Assembly: GCF_023217965.1 (NCBI RefSeq)
Contig: NZ_JALPSC010000002.1
Location: 372,001-436,000 of the forward strand
Direction: 5' to 3'
Length of the DNA stretch: 64,000 bases
DNA from: Prevotella sp. E13-27
Lineage (GTDB): Bacteria; Bacteroidota; Bacteroidia; Bacteroidales; Bacteroidaceae
Shown: positions 1 through 8,889 of the stretch, one piece after another
Layout of the letters: every line of letters starts with the position of its first letter
Numbering within the stretch: position 1 is the first letter of the stretch
The notes under the pieces: model-generated
Seen by the model: only the letters and a program-made list of their open reading frames with translations
What the model was told of the DNA's origin: nothing
Databases searched by the model: none
Program-made: the position numbers and the translations under genes

Positions 1-1096
1 AGTCAATGTCGTTGTAGATTACCCAACTGCCTTTCTTCATGAGGTTGACGCATGCTCCATTGGTGTAGTTCGTGGTATCTGTATATTCCGTTGTAACATC
101 CTTTGATGCTGTGCTGTAGCGGTCTATGTCAATCTTCTCTGTGGCTTTGTTTATGCCAACACCACGCATGGTCTCTTTCACTTCCTTGATAGTTCCGTCA
201 GCATTGAACTGAACTCGCTCTATACATACAGAGCGACGCTTGTCATCGCGGGGAGAGAAGAAGTTTGTGTGGTAGAACAGATACCACTGTCCCTTATATT
301 CCACAAAGCTATGATGATTGGTCCAGCATCCGTTGGGGTGCTCAGCCATGATGATGCCTTTGAAGTCCCAAGGACCAAGGGGCGATTTCGACATAGCATA
401 GGCAAGGGTTTCAGTGGGGTTGTCGCCATCAACGCCTTTCTTTCCTCGAACCCAAGGAAATGTGAGGTAGTACCAGTCGCCACGCTTGAAGGCAAAAGGA
501 CCTTCCTTGAAACCTTCAGGCAGACCTTCCATCATCTTCGCCTCGCCGTCAAGCTCTTTCATGTTGCCTTTCAATTTGGCACCACGGATGCCCATGCCAC
601 TCCAGTAGAGATAGGCTTGGTCGCCATCAGTCAAGCAGCAGGGGTCTATGCCCATGACACCCTTTATGGCTTCCGGCTCACAACGGAACGGACCTTCAGG
701 ACGCTCAGCTGTAGCAACGCCGATGGCAAAGCCGCGACCTTCTTTTGGCGCATTGGGGAAATAGAAATAGTATTTACCGTTCTTCTCCACACAGTCAGGA
801 GCCCACATGGAGTAGGCGTTAGGTTTTCCCCAGGGAACAGAGTTCTGGTCAATAATCATACCGTGGTCTGTCCACTCCGTGAGGTTCTCTGACGAGAAGA
901 CGTGGTAGTCTGCCATGCAGAACCAGTCCTTACGCTGACCTTCAGGAGGAGTGATGTCGTGGGAGGGATAGAGATATACCTTGCCGTTGAACACACGTGC
1001 TGTGGGGTCGGCAGTAAATTGGTTTTTGATAATTGGGTTTTGTGCAGCAGCAAACAGCGGAATGGCAAGCAGCGCACAGGTTAGTTCTTTTTTCAT
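1..1096 (-). CDS. GH43 glycosidase with C-terminal CBM6-like domain (3' end missing)
   Basis: This is a secreted family 43 glycosidase, probably a beta-xylosidase or alpha-L-arabinofuranosidase acting on arabinoxylan. The ATG at 1096 opens a clear signal peptide ending in FAAAQ at about residue 19. The motif FTADPTARVFNGKVYLYPS carries the expected catalytic-base Asp, and MGIDPCCLTDGDQAYLYW fits the second conserved Asp region. After the five-bladed catalytic domain, the segment IDIDRYS through GSWVIYNDID resembles the start of a CBM6 carbohydrate-binding domain. The reading frame is open to base 1, so the C-terminus lies outside the window. It is divergent from the GH3 gene, and a TAnnTTTG box lies upstream. 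The family is clear; substrate specificity is inferred from the xylan context. Confidence 0.9.
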   Translation of the reverse strand, partial: MKKELTCALLAIPLFAAAQNPIIKNQFTADPTARVFNGKVYLYPSHDITPPEGQRKDWFCMADYHVFSSENLTEWTDHGMIIDQNSVPWGKPNAYSMWAPDCVEKNGKYYFYFPNAPKEGRGFAIGVATAERPEGPFRCEPEAIKGVMGIDPCCLTDGDQAYLYWSGMGIRGAKLKGNMKELDGEAKMMEGLPEGFKEGPFAFKRGDWYYLTFPWVRGKKGVDGDNPTETLAYAMSKSPLGPWDFKGIIMAEHPNGCWTNHHSFVEYKGQWYLFYHTNFFSPRDDKRRSVCIERVQFNADGTIKEVKETMRGVGINKATEKIDIDRYSTASKDVTTEYTDTTNYTNGACVNLMKKGSWVIYNDID

Positions 1097-1127
1097 ACTA
1101 ATGGTTATAGTAGGTTGTTATTGATTG

Positions 1128-1135
1128 CAAAATTA
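1128..1135 (-). promoter_or_regulatory. -7 box for the GH43-CBM6 gene
   Basis: The minus strand reads TAATTTTG, matching the Bacteroidetes -7 consensus TAnnTTTG, about 32 bases before the start codon at 1096. Confidence 0.5.
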
Positions 1136-1242
1136 ATAATAATAAGTTGTATTACAATAATATAAAAGGCGGTTGTTTCCGCAATGTAACGTAGTCAAAA
1201 GCATATGCAACAAATTTACAACAACGAGTTCTGTTAAAATCG

Positions 1243-1250
1243 TAACTTTG
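1243..1250 (+). promoter_or_regulatory. -7 box for the GH3-GH115 operon
   Basis: TAACTTTG matches the TAnnTTTG consensus 32 bases before the GH3 start. No convincing -33 element is visible. With 1128-1135 it makes the 1097-1282 gap a divergent promoter region. Confidence 0.5.
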
Positions 1251-1282
1251 CAGCAAAATACCAATTAATATAAAAACAACCT

Positions 1283-3874
1283 ATGAAGCGTTTCTTATTT
1301 AGTTTGATTCTTGCAGGAGGATGCTGCGCTGTCAGCATGGCTCAGATGCTGCCTTATCAGAACCCTTCACTCTCAGCAAGAGAGCGTGCTAAGGATTTAT
1401 GTTCACGCCTGACATTAGAGGAGAAAGCAAAGTTGATGCTCGACGAGAGTCCTGCTATTCCACGCATGGGAATAAAGAAATTCTTCTGGTGGAGCGAAGC
1501 ATTGCATGGAGCTGCCAACATGGGCAACGTGACTGTATTCCCAGAGCCTGTTGCAATGGCGGCATCGTTCGATCCAGACTTGCTCTACAAGTGTTTCGAT
1601 GTGGCATCAACAGAGTTCCGCGCACAGTATAATCATCGCATGTATGACCTTAAGGGTGAGGACGAAAAGTTCCACAGCCTCTCTGTATGGACTCCTAATG
1701 TGAATATATTCCGTGACCCGCGATGGGGCAGGGGACAGGAGACTTATGGTGAAGACCCCTATCTGACAAGTGTTATGGGACTACAGGTGGTTCGTGGATT
1801 GCAGGGACCAGAAGATGCAAAGTATCGCAAGCTCTGGGCTTGTGCTAAGCACTATGCCGTTCACAGCGGACCAGAATATACTCGCCATACTGCAAACCTC
1901 AACAATGTGTCGCCACGAGATATGTGGGAGACTTACATGCCTGCGTTTAAGGAACTGGTGCAGAAAGGCAAGGTGCGCGAGGTTATGTGTGCCTATCAGC
2001 GTCTTGACGATGACCCATGCTGTGGCTCCCAGCGACTGCTTCAGACTATCCTTCGCGATGAATGGGGATTTGACTACCTTGTAGTTAGTGACTGTGGTGC
2101 TGTGAGTGATTTCTACGAGTCTCACAAGTCATCATCAAGTCCTGTACATGCTTCAGCTAAGGCAACCATCGCTGGTACAGATGTTGAGTGCGGATATGGC
2201 TATGCTTACAAGAGCATACCTGAGGCTGTTAAGCGTGGACTGATGACAGAGGCAGAGGTTGACAAGCATGTCATCCGTTTGCTTGAGGGACGTTTCGACT
2301 TGGGCGAGATGGACGATCCTTCGCTTGTGGAATGGTCTAAGATTCCTTATTCAGCTATGTCAACAAAAGAGTCGGCACAGTTGTCGCTTAACATGGCGCG
2401 CAAAACAATTGTGCTGTTACAGAACAAGAACAATGTGCTTCCTCTGAAGAAGAACAAGGAGAAGATTGCAGTCATTGGACCTAATGCCGATAACACTCCA
2501 ATGATGTGGGGTAACTATAACGGTCAGCCGAACCATACCATTACCATCCTCGATGGCATAAAGGCAAAGCAAAAGAAGCTGCTCTATACAAAAGGATGTG
2601 ACCTTACTTACGACAAGGTGAAGGACTGTCTGATGGCAACTCAGTGCAGCTTCGAGGGAAAGAAAGGCATGAAGGGCACGTTCTGGAACAACCGTAAGAT
2701 GGAGGGCAAGCCTGTCACAACACAGTATTATACTCAGCCATTGGCTGTCACCACCTTCGGCATGCATAACTTTGCACCTGGCGTACAGCTTGAAGACTTT
2801 TCCGCAAAATACGAGACCGTCTTTACACCTCAGGAACCAGGCGAATATGTGGTGGATGTAGAAGGTTGTGGACAATTCGAACTTTATATTGACGGAGAGC
2901 GTAAGTGCCGTCATCGCATATGGCGCACAACACCTAACCATATCGTTATTAATGCAGAAAAGGGCAAGAGCTATAACATAGAAGTACGCTTCGCGCATGT
3001 ACATACTTATAATGCTAACCTTGCTATCAACATAGCTAAGGAATATCCTATTGATTACAATACAACAATCAATCAGCTGAAAGGCATAGATAAGGTAATC
3101 TTCGTAGGTGGCATATCGCCAGCTCTTGAGGGAGAAGAGATGCCTGTGAATATTGACGGATTCAAAGGAGGCGACCGCACACATATTGAGTTGCCAAAGG
3201 TGCAGCGCGAATTACTCAAAGCTTTGAAAGATGCAGGTAAGACCGTTATCTTTGTCAACTGTTCAGGCTCATGCATAGCTTTGCAGCCTGAGACAGAGAC
3301 TTGCGATGCAATCCTTCAGGCTTGGTATCCCGGACAGGAAGGTGGTACTGCTGTGGCCGACGTGCTCTTTGGTGATGTGAACCCAAGTGGAAAGCTGCCT
3401 GTAACATTCTATAAGAACAGCAATCAGCTGCCTGACTATGAGGACTACTCTATGAAGGGACGCACCTATCGCTATTTCAACGATGCTCTGTTTCCCTTCG
3501 GCTACGGACTCAGCTACACTAACTTTGAAATAACGAAAGCCAAAGTAGAGAAGAATGGTACTATTCCTACTGACTGGACATTGACAGCAGAAGTGGCTAA
3601 TAATGGCAAGCGTGACGGAGCAGAGGTAGTACAGATGTATATACGCAATCTTCAGGATGCCGAAGGTCCATTGAAATCGCTTCGTGGTTTCGAGCGTGTC
3701 AACGTTAAGGCAGGACAGACTGCTACTGCTACGATAAAGCTCAATAGTCAGTCTTTTGAGTTCTGGGATGCAGAGACCAACACCATGCGAGTGAAGCCTG
3801 GCAAATATGAGATTCTTGTCGGCAACAGCTCCAGCGACAGCAACATGAAGAAACTAATGATAACCATACAATAA
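1283..3874 (+). CDS. GH3 beta-xylosidase/beta-glucosidase with PA14 insertion
   Basis: This 863-residue secreted family 3 glycoside hydrolase probably releases xylose from xylo-oligosaccharides in the periplasm. A signal peptide ends near residue 20. The N-terminal barrel includes FFWWSEALHG, and the nucleophile is Asp270 in VVSDCGAV. The second alpha/beta domain is interrupted at roughly residues 440-590 by a PA14-like segment (FELYIDGERKCRHRIWRT). A fibronectin III-like domain closes the protein. Length and layout match the Prevotella/Bacteroides Xyl3 type. The stop is only 10 bases from the GH115 start, so the two are probably co-transcribed. The GH3 family is certain; xylosidase rather than glucosidase activity is inferred from the GH115, GH67 and GH10 neighbours. 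Confidence 0.9.
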   Translation: MKRFLFSLILAGGCCAVSMAQMLPYQNPSLSARERAKDLCSRLTLEEKAKLMLDESPAIPRMGIKKFFWWSEALHGAANMGNVTVFPEPVAMAASFDPDLLYKCFDVASTEFRAQYNHRMYDLKGEDEKFHSLSVWTPNVNIFRDPRWGRGQETYGEDPYLTSVMGLQVVRGLQGPEDAKYRKLWACAKHYAVHSGPEYTRHTANLNNVSPRDMWETYMPAFKELVQKGKVREVMCAYQRLDDDPCCGSQRLLQTILRDEWGFDYLVVSDCGAVSDFYESHKSSSSPVHASAKATIAGTDVECGYGYAYKSIPEAVKRGLMTEAEVDKHVIRLLEGRFDLGEMDDPSLVEWSKIPYSAMSTKESAQLSLNMARKTIVLLQNKNNVLPLKKNKEKIAVIGPNADNTPMMWGNYNGQPNHTITILDGIKAKQKKLLYTKGCDLTYDKVKDCLMATQCSFEGKKGMKGTFWNNRKMEGKPVTTQYYTQPLAVTTFGMHNFAPGVQLEDFSAKYETVFTPQEPGEYVVDVEGCGQFELYIDGERKCRHRIWRTTPNHIVINAEKGKSYNIEVRFAHVHTYNANLAINIAKEYPIDYNTTINQLKGIDKVIFVGGISPALEGEEMPVNIDGFKGGDRTHIELPKVQRELLKALKDAGKTVIFVNCSGSCIALQPETETCDAILQAWYPGQEGGTAVADVLFGDVNPSGKLPVTFYKNSNQLPDYEDYSMKGRTYRYFNDALFPFGYGLSYTNFEITKAKVEKNGTIPTDWTLTAEVANNGKRDGAEVVQMYIRNLQDAEGPLKSLRGFERVNVKAGQTATATIKLNSQSFEFWDAETNTMRVKPGKYEILVGNSSSDSNMKKLMITIQ

Positions 3875-3884
3875 CCAAACAAAG

Positions 3885-6434
3885 ATGATAAAGAAACTAT
3901 TCGCCCTGTGTTTCGCACTGGCTACTGTAACCTTTACACAGGCCGCCGAGCAATTCGTGAAGTTCACTCCTGTTGAGGGTGCGCTACCACTCAGCAATGC
4001 CACAATCACCTATAGTGCCAACGAGTATGAGGGTGTCAAGATTGCCATCAACAACCTCCAATCCGACATGGAGAAAGTACTGGGAAAGGCTCCAGCCGTC
4101 AGTGTGCTCGGCAGTTCTACTGCCGAGATAAATATACTCATTGGCACCATTGGCAAAAACAAGGACATTGATAAACTAAAACTCGCTGACTTGAAAGGCA
4201 AACGTGAGAAGTTCATCATCACCACTATCGACAATCAGATTGTCATAGCAGGTAGTGACCGTCGTGGCACCATCTATGGTATCTATGAGTTGAGCCAGCA
4301 GCTGGGCGTCTCCCCATGGTACTACTGGGCTGATGTACCCATCGCCAAGCATGATGAGGCCTATATCTTAAAGGGTACATATACTGATGGCGAACCTGCT
4401 GTAGAGTTTCGTGGCATCTTCCTTAACGACGAGGCTCCCTGTCTTACATCGTGGGTGGCTAACACCTTCGGCACAAAATATGGCGACCATCGCTTTTACG
4501 AGAAAGTCTTCGAACTCATCCTCCGTCTGCGTGGTAACATGATGTGGCCTGCCATGTGGGGATGGGCTTTCTATGCCGATGACCCAGAGAATGGTAAGAC
4601 TGCCGACCGCATGGGCGTTATCATGGGCACCAGTCACCATGAGCCTATGGCACGCAATCATCAGGAGTATGCTCGTCACAGAAAAGACTGGGGCGCTTGG
4701 AACTATCAGACCAATCAGGCAAATCTCGATCGTTTCTTCCGTGAGGGCATTGAGCGCATGAAAGGAACAGAAGACATGGTTACCATCGGTATGCGTGGCG
4801 ATGGCGATGAGGCAATGAGCGAAACAGCCGATACTAAACTCATGGAGCGCATCGTATCAAACCAGCGTAAGATTATCAAGCAGGTAACAGGTAAGCCGGC
4901 CAACAGGACCACTCAGGTGTGGGCGTTATATAAAGAGGTACAGGACTACTATGATGCCGGCTTCCGTGTACCCGACGATGTCATCATGCTCGTCTGCGAT
5001 GACAACTGGGGCAACATTCGCCGTGTGCCTATCGATGACAAAGAGCGTGCCCACAAAGGCGGGTGGGGCATCTATTATCATGTTGATTATGTAGGCGCAC
5101 CACGTAACACGAAGTGGATAAACGTCACTCAGACACAGCAGATGTTCGAGCAGCTCTCACTTGCTTACGACTTTGGCATACAACGCATGTGGATTCTTAA
5201 TGTTGGCGACCTCAAGCCAATGGAGTATCCCATACAGTTGTTCATGGATATGGCATGGAACCCAAAGGAATATACACTCCAGCAGACTAATAATCCGTCA
5301 CAACCAAACATCACCGAACACACCCTCAACTTCTTCCGCTCGGTATGTGGCGATGACGTTGCTGCAGAAACTGCTTCCATCTACAACCTCAACTGCAAGT
5401 ACATGGCGCGCGTAACACCAGAGATGCTTGATGCAAAGACCTATAACGTTGAGACAGGCGAGTGGCGTCAGGTGGCCGATGACTATCAGCGTCTTGAGCT
5501 GCGTGCTCTTCGCCTCTTCGAACAAGTTCCTCAGGAGGCTCGTGATGCCTATCGTCAGCTGCTCCTGTTCCCTGTTCAGGCAATGGCAAACCTCTACGAC
5601 ATGTACTATTCTCAAGCCATGAACCACTATCTTGCTGAGCGCAACGATGCCGATGCCAATGAGTGGGCAAAGCGCGTTGAGACATGCTTCAATCGTGATG
5701 CAGAGCTTTGTCGCTATTATAACAAGGTGATGAGCGAAGGAAAGTGGGACGGCATGATGACCCAGAAACATATTGGCTACCGTTCGTGGAATGATAACTT
5801 CCGTGCAGATATTATGCCAAAGGTAATCAATCTGAAACCCACCCCCAACCCCTCCCGAGGGAAGGGAAGCTTAGTTAGTGAGTTGGGTTTTGCCTTTACC
5901 CATAGTAATGGTTACATAGCTATGGAAGCAGAACACTTCTTCAGCGCAACATCAGGTGAGAAGACTTCTTGGACCGTCTATCCCTACTATGGTCGCACGC
6001 GTAGTGCTGTAGCCCTTACTCCTTACACAGAGGCTGTCGATGGTGCTAAACTCACATATCAGTTCACCATGCCTAAGGATGTGAAGACTGTTAAAGTGCA
6101 TGTAGTAGTGAAATCAACACTCGACTTCCTCAATGTCGGTGGTCATGAATATGGTGTTAGCCTTGATGGTGATGAGCCTCAGATTGTCAACTTCAATAAG
6201 ACGCTCGTTGACCGTCAGCCATACATGTACTCAGATTTCTATCCAACGATAGCCCGCCGTGTTGTCGAGAAGACAGTAGAATTGCCTGTCCATAGTTCAA
6301 GTGACATTCATCAGTTGACGCTCACTCCTCGTCATCCAGGAATAGTCTTCGAGAAGATTGTTGTTGACTTCGGTGGTTATAAGCCTTCTTATCTCTTCAT
6401 GAACGAGAGTCCTTATACAAATAATAGGAAGTAA
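3885..6434 (+). CDS. GH115 xylan alpha-1,2-glucuronidase
   Basis: This 849-residue secreted enzyme should remove (4-O-methyl)-glucuronic acid from internal xylan positions, complementing GH67, which works on chain ends. A signal peptide ends around residue 20 (TFTQAAEQ). The body shows GH115 hallmarks: a small N-terminal alpha/beta domain with GTIYGIYELSQQLGVSPWYY, the barrel segments EFRGIFLNDEAPC and LRLRGNMMWPAMWG, and VCDDNWGNIRR. The C-terminal beta domain includes IAMEAEHFF. At about residues 651-663 a proline/glycine stretch (KPTPNPSRGKGS) is encoded by a GC-rich palindromic repeat at the junction before the C-terminal domain. It follows the GH3 gene by 10 bases and ends at a convergent terminator. 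Confidence 0.9.
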   Translation: MIKKLFALCFALATVTFTQAAEQFVKFTPVEGALPLSNATITYSANEYEGVKIAINNLQSDMEKVLGKAPAVSVLGSSTAEINILIGTIGKNKDIDKLKLADLKGKREKFIITTIDNQIVIAGSDRRGTIYGIYELSQQLGVSPWYYWADVPIAKHDEAYILKGTYTDGEPAVEFRGIFLNDEAPCLTSWVANTFGTKYGDHRFYEKVFELILRLRGNMMWPAMWGWAFYADDPENGKTADRMGVIMGTSHHEPMARNHQEYARHRKDWGAWNYQTNQANLDRFFREGIERMKGTEDMVTIGMRGDGDEAMSETADTKLMERIVSNQRKIIKQVTGKPANRTTQVWALYKEVQDYYDAGFRVPDDVIMLVCDDNWGNIRRVPIDDKERAHKGGWGIYYHVDYVGAPRNTKWINVTQTQQMFEQLSLAYDFGIQRMWILNVGDLKPMEYPIQLFMDMAWNPKEYTLQQTNNPSQPNITEHTLNFFRSVCGDDVAAETASIYNLNCKYMARVTPEMLDAKTYNVETGEWRQVADDYQRLELRALRLFEQVPQEARDAYRQLLLFPVQAMANLYDMYYSQAMNHYLAERNDADANEWAKRVETCFNRDAELCRYYNKVMSEGKWDGMMTQKHIGYRSWNDNFRADIMPKVINLKPTPNPSRGKGSLVSELGFAFTHSNGYIAMEAEHFFSATSGEKTSWTVYPYYGRTRSAVALTPYTEAVDGAKLTYQFTMPKDVKTVKVHVVVKSTLDFLNVGGHEYGVSLDGDEPQIVNFNKTLVDRQPYMYSDFYPTIARRVVEKTVELPVHSSSDIHQLTLTPRHPGIVFEKIVVDFGGYKPSYLFMNESPYTNNRK
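5837..5870. repeat. GC-rich palindromic repeat inside GH115
   Basis: A C-rich run followed by CTCCCGAGGGAAGGG forms a hairpin of the same flavour as the intergenic palindromes near 19.1, 19.6, 50.6 and 50.9 kb. It stays in frame and encodes about 12 residues between the catalytic part and the C-terminal domain. Confidence 0.6.
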
Positions 6435-6486
6435 GTATTTGAGCTATATGCCAGATGTTTCGTAAAGGCTCAATGAAAAACAATAT

Positions 6487-6518
6487 AAAAGCTGCGTTAC
6501 AAATGTGACGCAGCTTTT
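6487..6518. terminator. Bidirectional terminator between GH115 and GH67
   Basis: AAAAGCTGCGT and ACGCAGCTTTT form a perfect 11-bp stem with a 10-base loop, with T runs on both sides. It lies between the convergent GH115 and GH67 genes. Confidence 0.8.
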
Positions 6519-6550
6519 ACTTTACTCCTCGATGGTACAATTGTTGATTC

Positions 6551-8395
6551 CTATTCCGCGAACCCTCTGAAATAGCTTGTGCAAACTTGTTGCCATTCAC
6601 GGGCATCGGCAAGCTGCTTCTGTAGTTTTGCGTTTACTTCGTTCCAGCGCTGTTCATCTATTTCTGACTTCATGCTGTTCCAAATGTTGATGAAGTCCTC
6701 AACCTCCTTCACACCACGGTCATAACGATAAACCATCTCCTCCCACAGAGTGCGCCCGCTGTTCATGCGGCGTGTCCAGGGCACATGATGGAACCACAAC
6801 AGATATTTCTCAGGACAAGTGTTCACATCATCATATAGTGAGCAGTAAGGCTCCCTGTACTGAGCTGTGGCGTTAGTCCCTGCGCTGCTGCGGTCGAAGC
6901 CCACACCGTTTTTGTCGGCCTTGTGGTAATACACAGGACACCACTCCAAAGGATATGAAGCAATGAAACCGTCTGGCTCAGGACCCATGTGGTGGTCGAA
7001 CTTGAAGATATGATGCAGTCCAAGAGGCATCATGTAGTCAACGACAGCCTCGCGAGAGCGAAGCATCATGCCTGTTAGTTTAGAGTTTAGAGTGTAGAGT
7101 GTAGAGTTTGCTACCGCTCCGCAGGACGTCTCTATTGCGGTAGCAAACTCTCCACTCTCCACTCTCCACTCTCCACTAAGGAACGTTTGTCCAATCCATT
7201 CCTCTGCTATCTGGCGAGACGATATTGATGGGTTCCACGCCAGACGACCGAAGGCATACCAGTTTGCCTGTGCAAAGTGATGGCCACACCAATTCTTGTC
7301 CAGTCCAATGTTTGCAACACCCGCTATGCCCTGAAGCTTGGAAGGCGACACAAAAGAGAAGAACTCCTTCCACATAGGTGCGAGGAAAGCGAGGTGGTCG
7401 CCCTGACCAAGATACTCTTGGGTTATCTGGAGCTCTGCCATCTGAGGAGTCTTCCTCATCTGGTCGAAGATAGGAGCGTAGGGCTCGCGAGGCTGGAAGT
7501 CAAGAGGGCCATTCTTCGACTGAAGTATCACGTTGTCAATGAACTTTCCATCGAGCTCGCCAAATTCTGATACAGCCTGTTTCACGCGATCCTCACCCTT
7601 ATGCTTCGCGCCATAGACAAACGAGCGCCACATCACAATACCGCCAAAAGGCTTAAGAGCCTCGCCCAGCATGTTTGCACCGTCGGCATGAGTGCGGCCA
7701 TAGTCGAAAGGACCAGGCTGACCTTCAGAGTTTGCCTTTACAAGAAAACCTCCGAAGTCGGGTATGAGCTTATATATCTCTTCCACCTTCTTCTTCCACC
7801 AGCGGCGAACCTTTGGGTCGAGAGGGTCGGCAGTCTTCAGCTCGCCTAAAGCCTTCGGAGAGCCGAAGTTCACAGATATATATACGCGAATGCCCCATGG
7901 ACGAAGAATGTCGGCCACTTCCTTCACCTTATTTATATATGTCTTCGTCAGCATCTTTGGTGATGCATTCACGTTGTTAAGCACAGAGCCGTTGATGCCT
8001 ATGGAAGCATTTGCTATTGCATATTGCTCTATAAGTGAGCGGTTTAGCTTTAGTTCATTGTTCCAGAAGATGCTCTTTCCTGCATAGCCGCGCTCTATCG
8101 AGCCGTCTATGTTGTCCCAGTGGTTCAATATTCTCAGACGGAAAAAAGGATGAGATTCGCCCTGCTCACCTCTGAGCCATGCAAACTTACCATAGAGCAG
8201 ACCCTGCTGCGTGCGTGCTGTTATCACATTGCCGTTGATGCGATAGCCATCATCGGCAGGCATGCTGGCATCAATCTTCAGGGTGAGCTTGTTGAAAGCA
8301 GCTGTGTCTTGTCGAAGCCATAGCTTGCTGCCGTCCTCTGCTTTGGCGGAAAGAAGCGCCAGAAGACATAAGATAGATATAAGATGTCGTTTCAT
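6551..8395 (-). CDS. GH67 alpha-glucuronidase
   Basis: This 614-residue enzyme removes (4-O-methyl)-glucuronic acid from the non-reducing end of xylo-oligosaccharides. An N-terminal signal peptide (to about residue 19, SAKAED) suggests periplasmic action. The catalytic acid is Glu224 in VKANSEGQPGP. The activating pair is Asp299 (NGPLDFQPREP) and Glu327 (LQITQEYLG); their 28-residue spacing matches the spacing known for characterised GH67 enzymes. Residues about 408-440 (GEWRVESGEFATAIETSCGA and following) do not look like GH67 and are encoded by a hairpin repeat at 7075-7178. It is the last gene of the xylan operon and overlaps the sigma factor stop by four bases. It corresponds in kind to XynF of P. 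bryantii. Confidence 0.9.
   Translation of the reverse strand: MKRHLISILCLLALLSAKAEDGSKLWLRQDTAAFNKLTLKIDASMPADDGYRINGNVITARTQQGLLYGKFAWLRGEQGESHPFFRLRILNHWDNIDGSIERGYAGKSIFWNNELKLNRSLIEQYAIANASIGINGSVLNNVNASPKMLTKTYINKVKEVADILRPWGIRVYISVNFGSPKALGELKTADPLDPKVRRWWKKKVEEIYKLIPDFGGFLVKANSEGQPGPFDYGRTHADGANMLGEALKPFGGIVMWRSFVYGAKHKGEDRVKQAVSEFGELDGKFIDNVILQSKNGPLDFQPREPYAPIFDQMRKTPQMAELQITQEYLGQGDHLAFLAPMWKEFFSFVSPSKLQGIAGVANIGLDKNWCGHHFAQANWYAFGRLAWNPSISSRQIAEEWIGQTFLSGEWRVESGEFATAIETSCGAVANSTLYTLNSKLTGMMLRSREAVVDYMMPLGLHHIFKFDHHMGPEPDGFIASYPLEWCPVYYHKADKNGVGFDRSSAGTNATAQYREPYCSLYDDVNTCPEKYLLWFHHVPWTRRMNSGRTLWEEMVYRYDRGVKEVEDFINIWNSMKSEIDEQRWNEVNAKLQKQLADAREWQQVCTSYFRGFAE
7075..7178. repeat. In-frame heptamer hairpin element inside GH67
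   Basis: Heptamers of type GAGTTTA/GAGTGTA on the left face ACTCTCC heptamers on the right. The inner arms AGAGTTTGCTACCGC (7103-7117) and GCGGTAGCAAACTCT (7137-7151) are perfectly complementary over 15 bp. The element adds about 33 residues without breaking the reading frame. Confidence 0.75.
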
Positions 8396-8889
8396 GAAAT
8401 GTGTCTTAGATAATTGCGTACATGTTTGCGCGCTATGCCGAGCTGATACTCAACATGCTTGTATCTCTCGCCTGTGGCGTCGCAGATGTCGCGAGCCTTC
8501 ATGCCTCCATAGACATGCAAGCGGTAGATATCCTGACACTCTGGAGCGAGACGCGCCAGGCTGCGCTCCAACTGCTCCGTGAGGTCTCTCATTGAGAGTA
8601 TGTGCTCAGCAGAGTCGCTGCCCATCGTTGAGCGTGCCAGTTCGTGAGCAACGTCTGTCCGAGTGGCGTGACGGCGATAATAGTCAATTATCAGGTGTCG
8701 GCACAGAGTATAGGCTAGATTGCCTATAGTGTTCTCACAGATGGGACGTTGTTCGGAGAGCAGCTTTAAGAACGCTTCCTGCACAATGTCAGCTGCCTCC
8801 TCGTTGTTGTGGAGACGTATCGTGGCAAAGACGAGAAGCTCGCTGTGATGCTCGCGATAGTAGCGTTCTATGATTTCTCTGTTGCTCAT
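8392..8889 (-). CDS. ECF-type sigma-70 factor within the xylan operon
   Basis: This 165-residue protein has sigma-70 region 2 (ADIVQEAFLKLL, then LAYTLCRHLIIDYYRR) and region 4 (RSLARLAPECQDIYRLHVYGG, then GERYKHVEYQLGIARKHV), the layout of extracytoplasmic-function sigma factors. It should direct RNA polymerase to a specific promoter set. Its ATG lies in the last bases of the upstream GH43 gene and its stop overlaps the GH67 start; both junctions overlap by four bases, implying translational coupling. No FecR-like anti-sigma or TonB receptor is nearby, although these usually accompany such factors in Bacteroidetes. Self-activation of the operon is possible but unproven. The region 4 helix is somewhat atypical. 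Confidence 0.85.
   Translation of the reverse strand: MSNREIIERYYREHHSELLVFATIRLHNNEEAADIVQEAFLKLLSEQRPICENTIGNLAYTLCRHLIIDYYRRHATRTDVAHELARSTMGSDSAEHILSMRDLTEQLERSLARLAPECQDIYRLHVYGGMKARDICDATGERYKHVEYQLGIARKHVRNYLRHIS

Noticed and set aside
269..892. 207-codon + frame at the window start
   Set aside because: It is antisense to the GH43-CBM6 gene, which has a signal peptide and catalytic motifs.
2417..3184. 255-codon minus-strand frame inside GH3
   Set aside because: It is Cys- and Leu-rich shadow sequence opposite a well-conserved GH3 gene.
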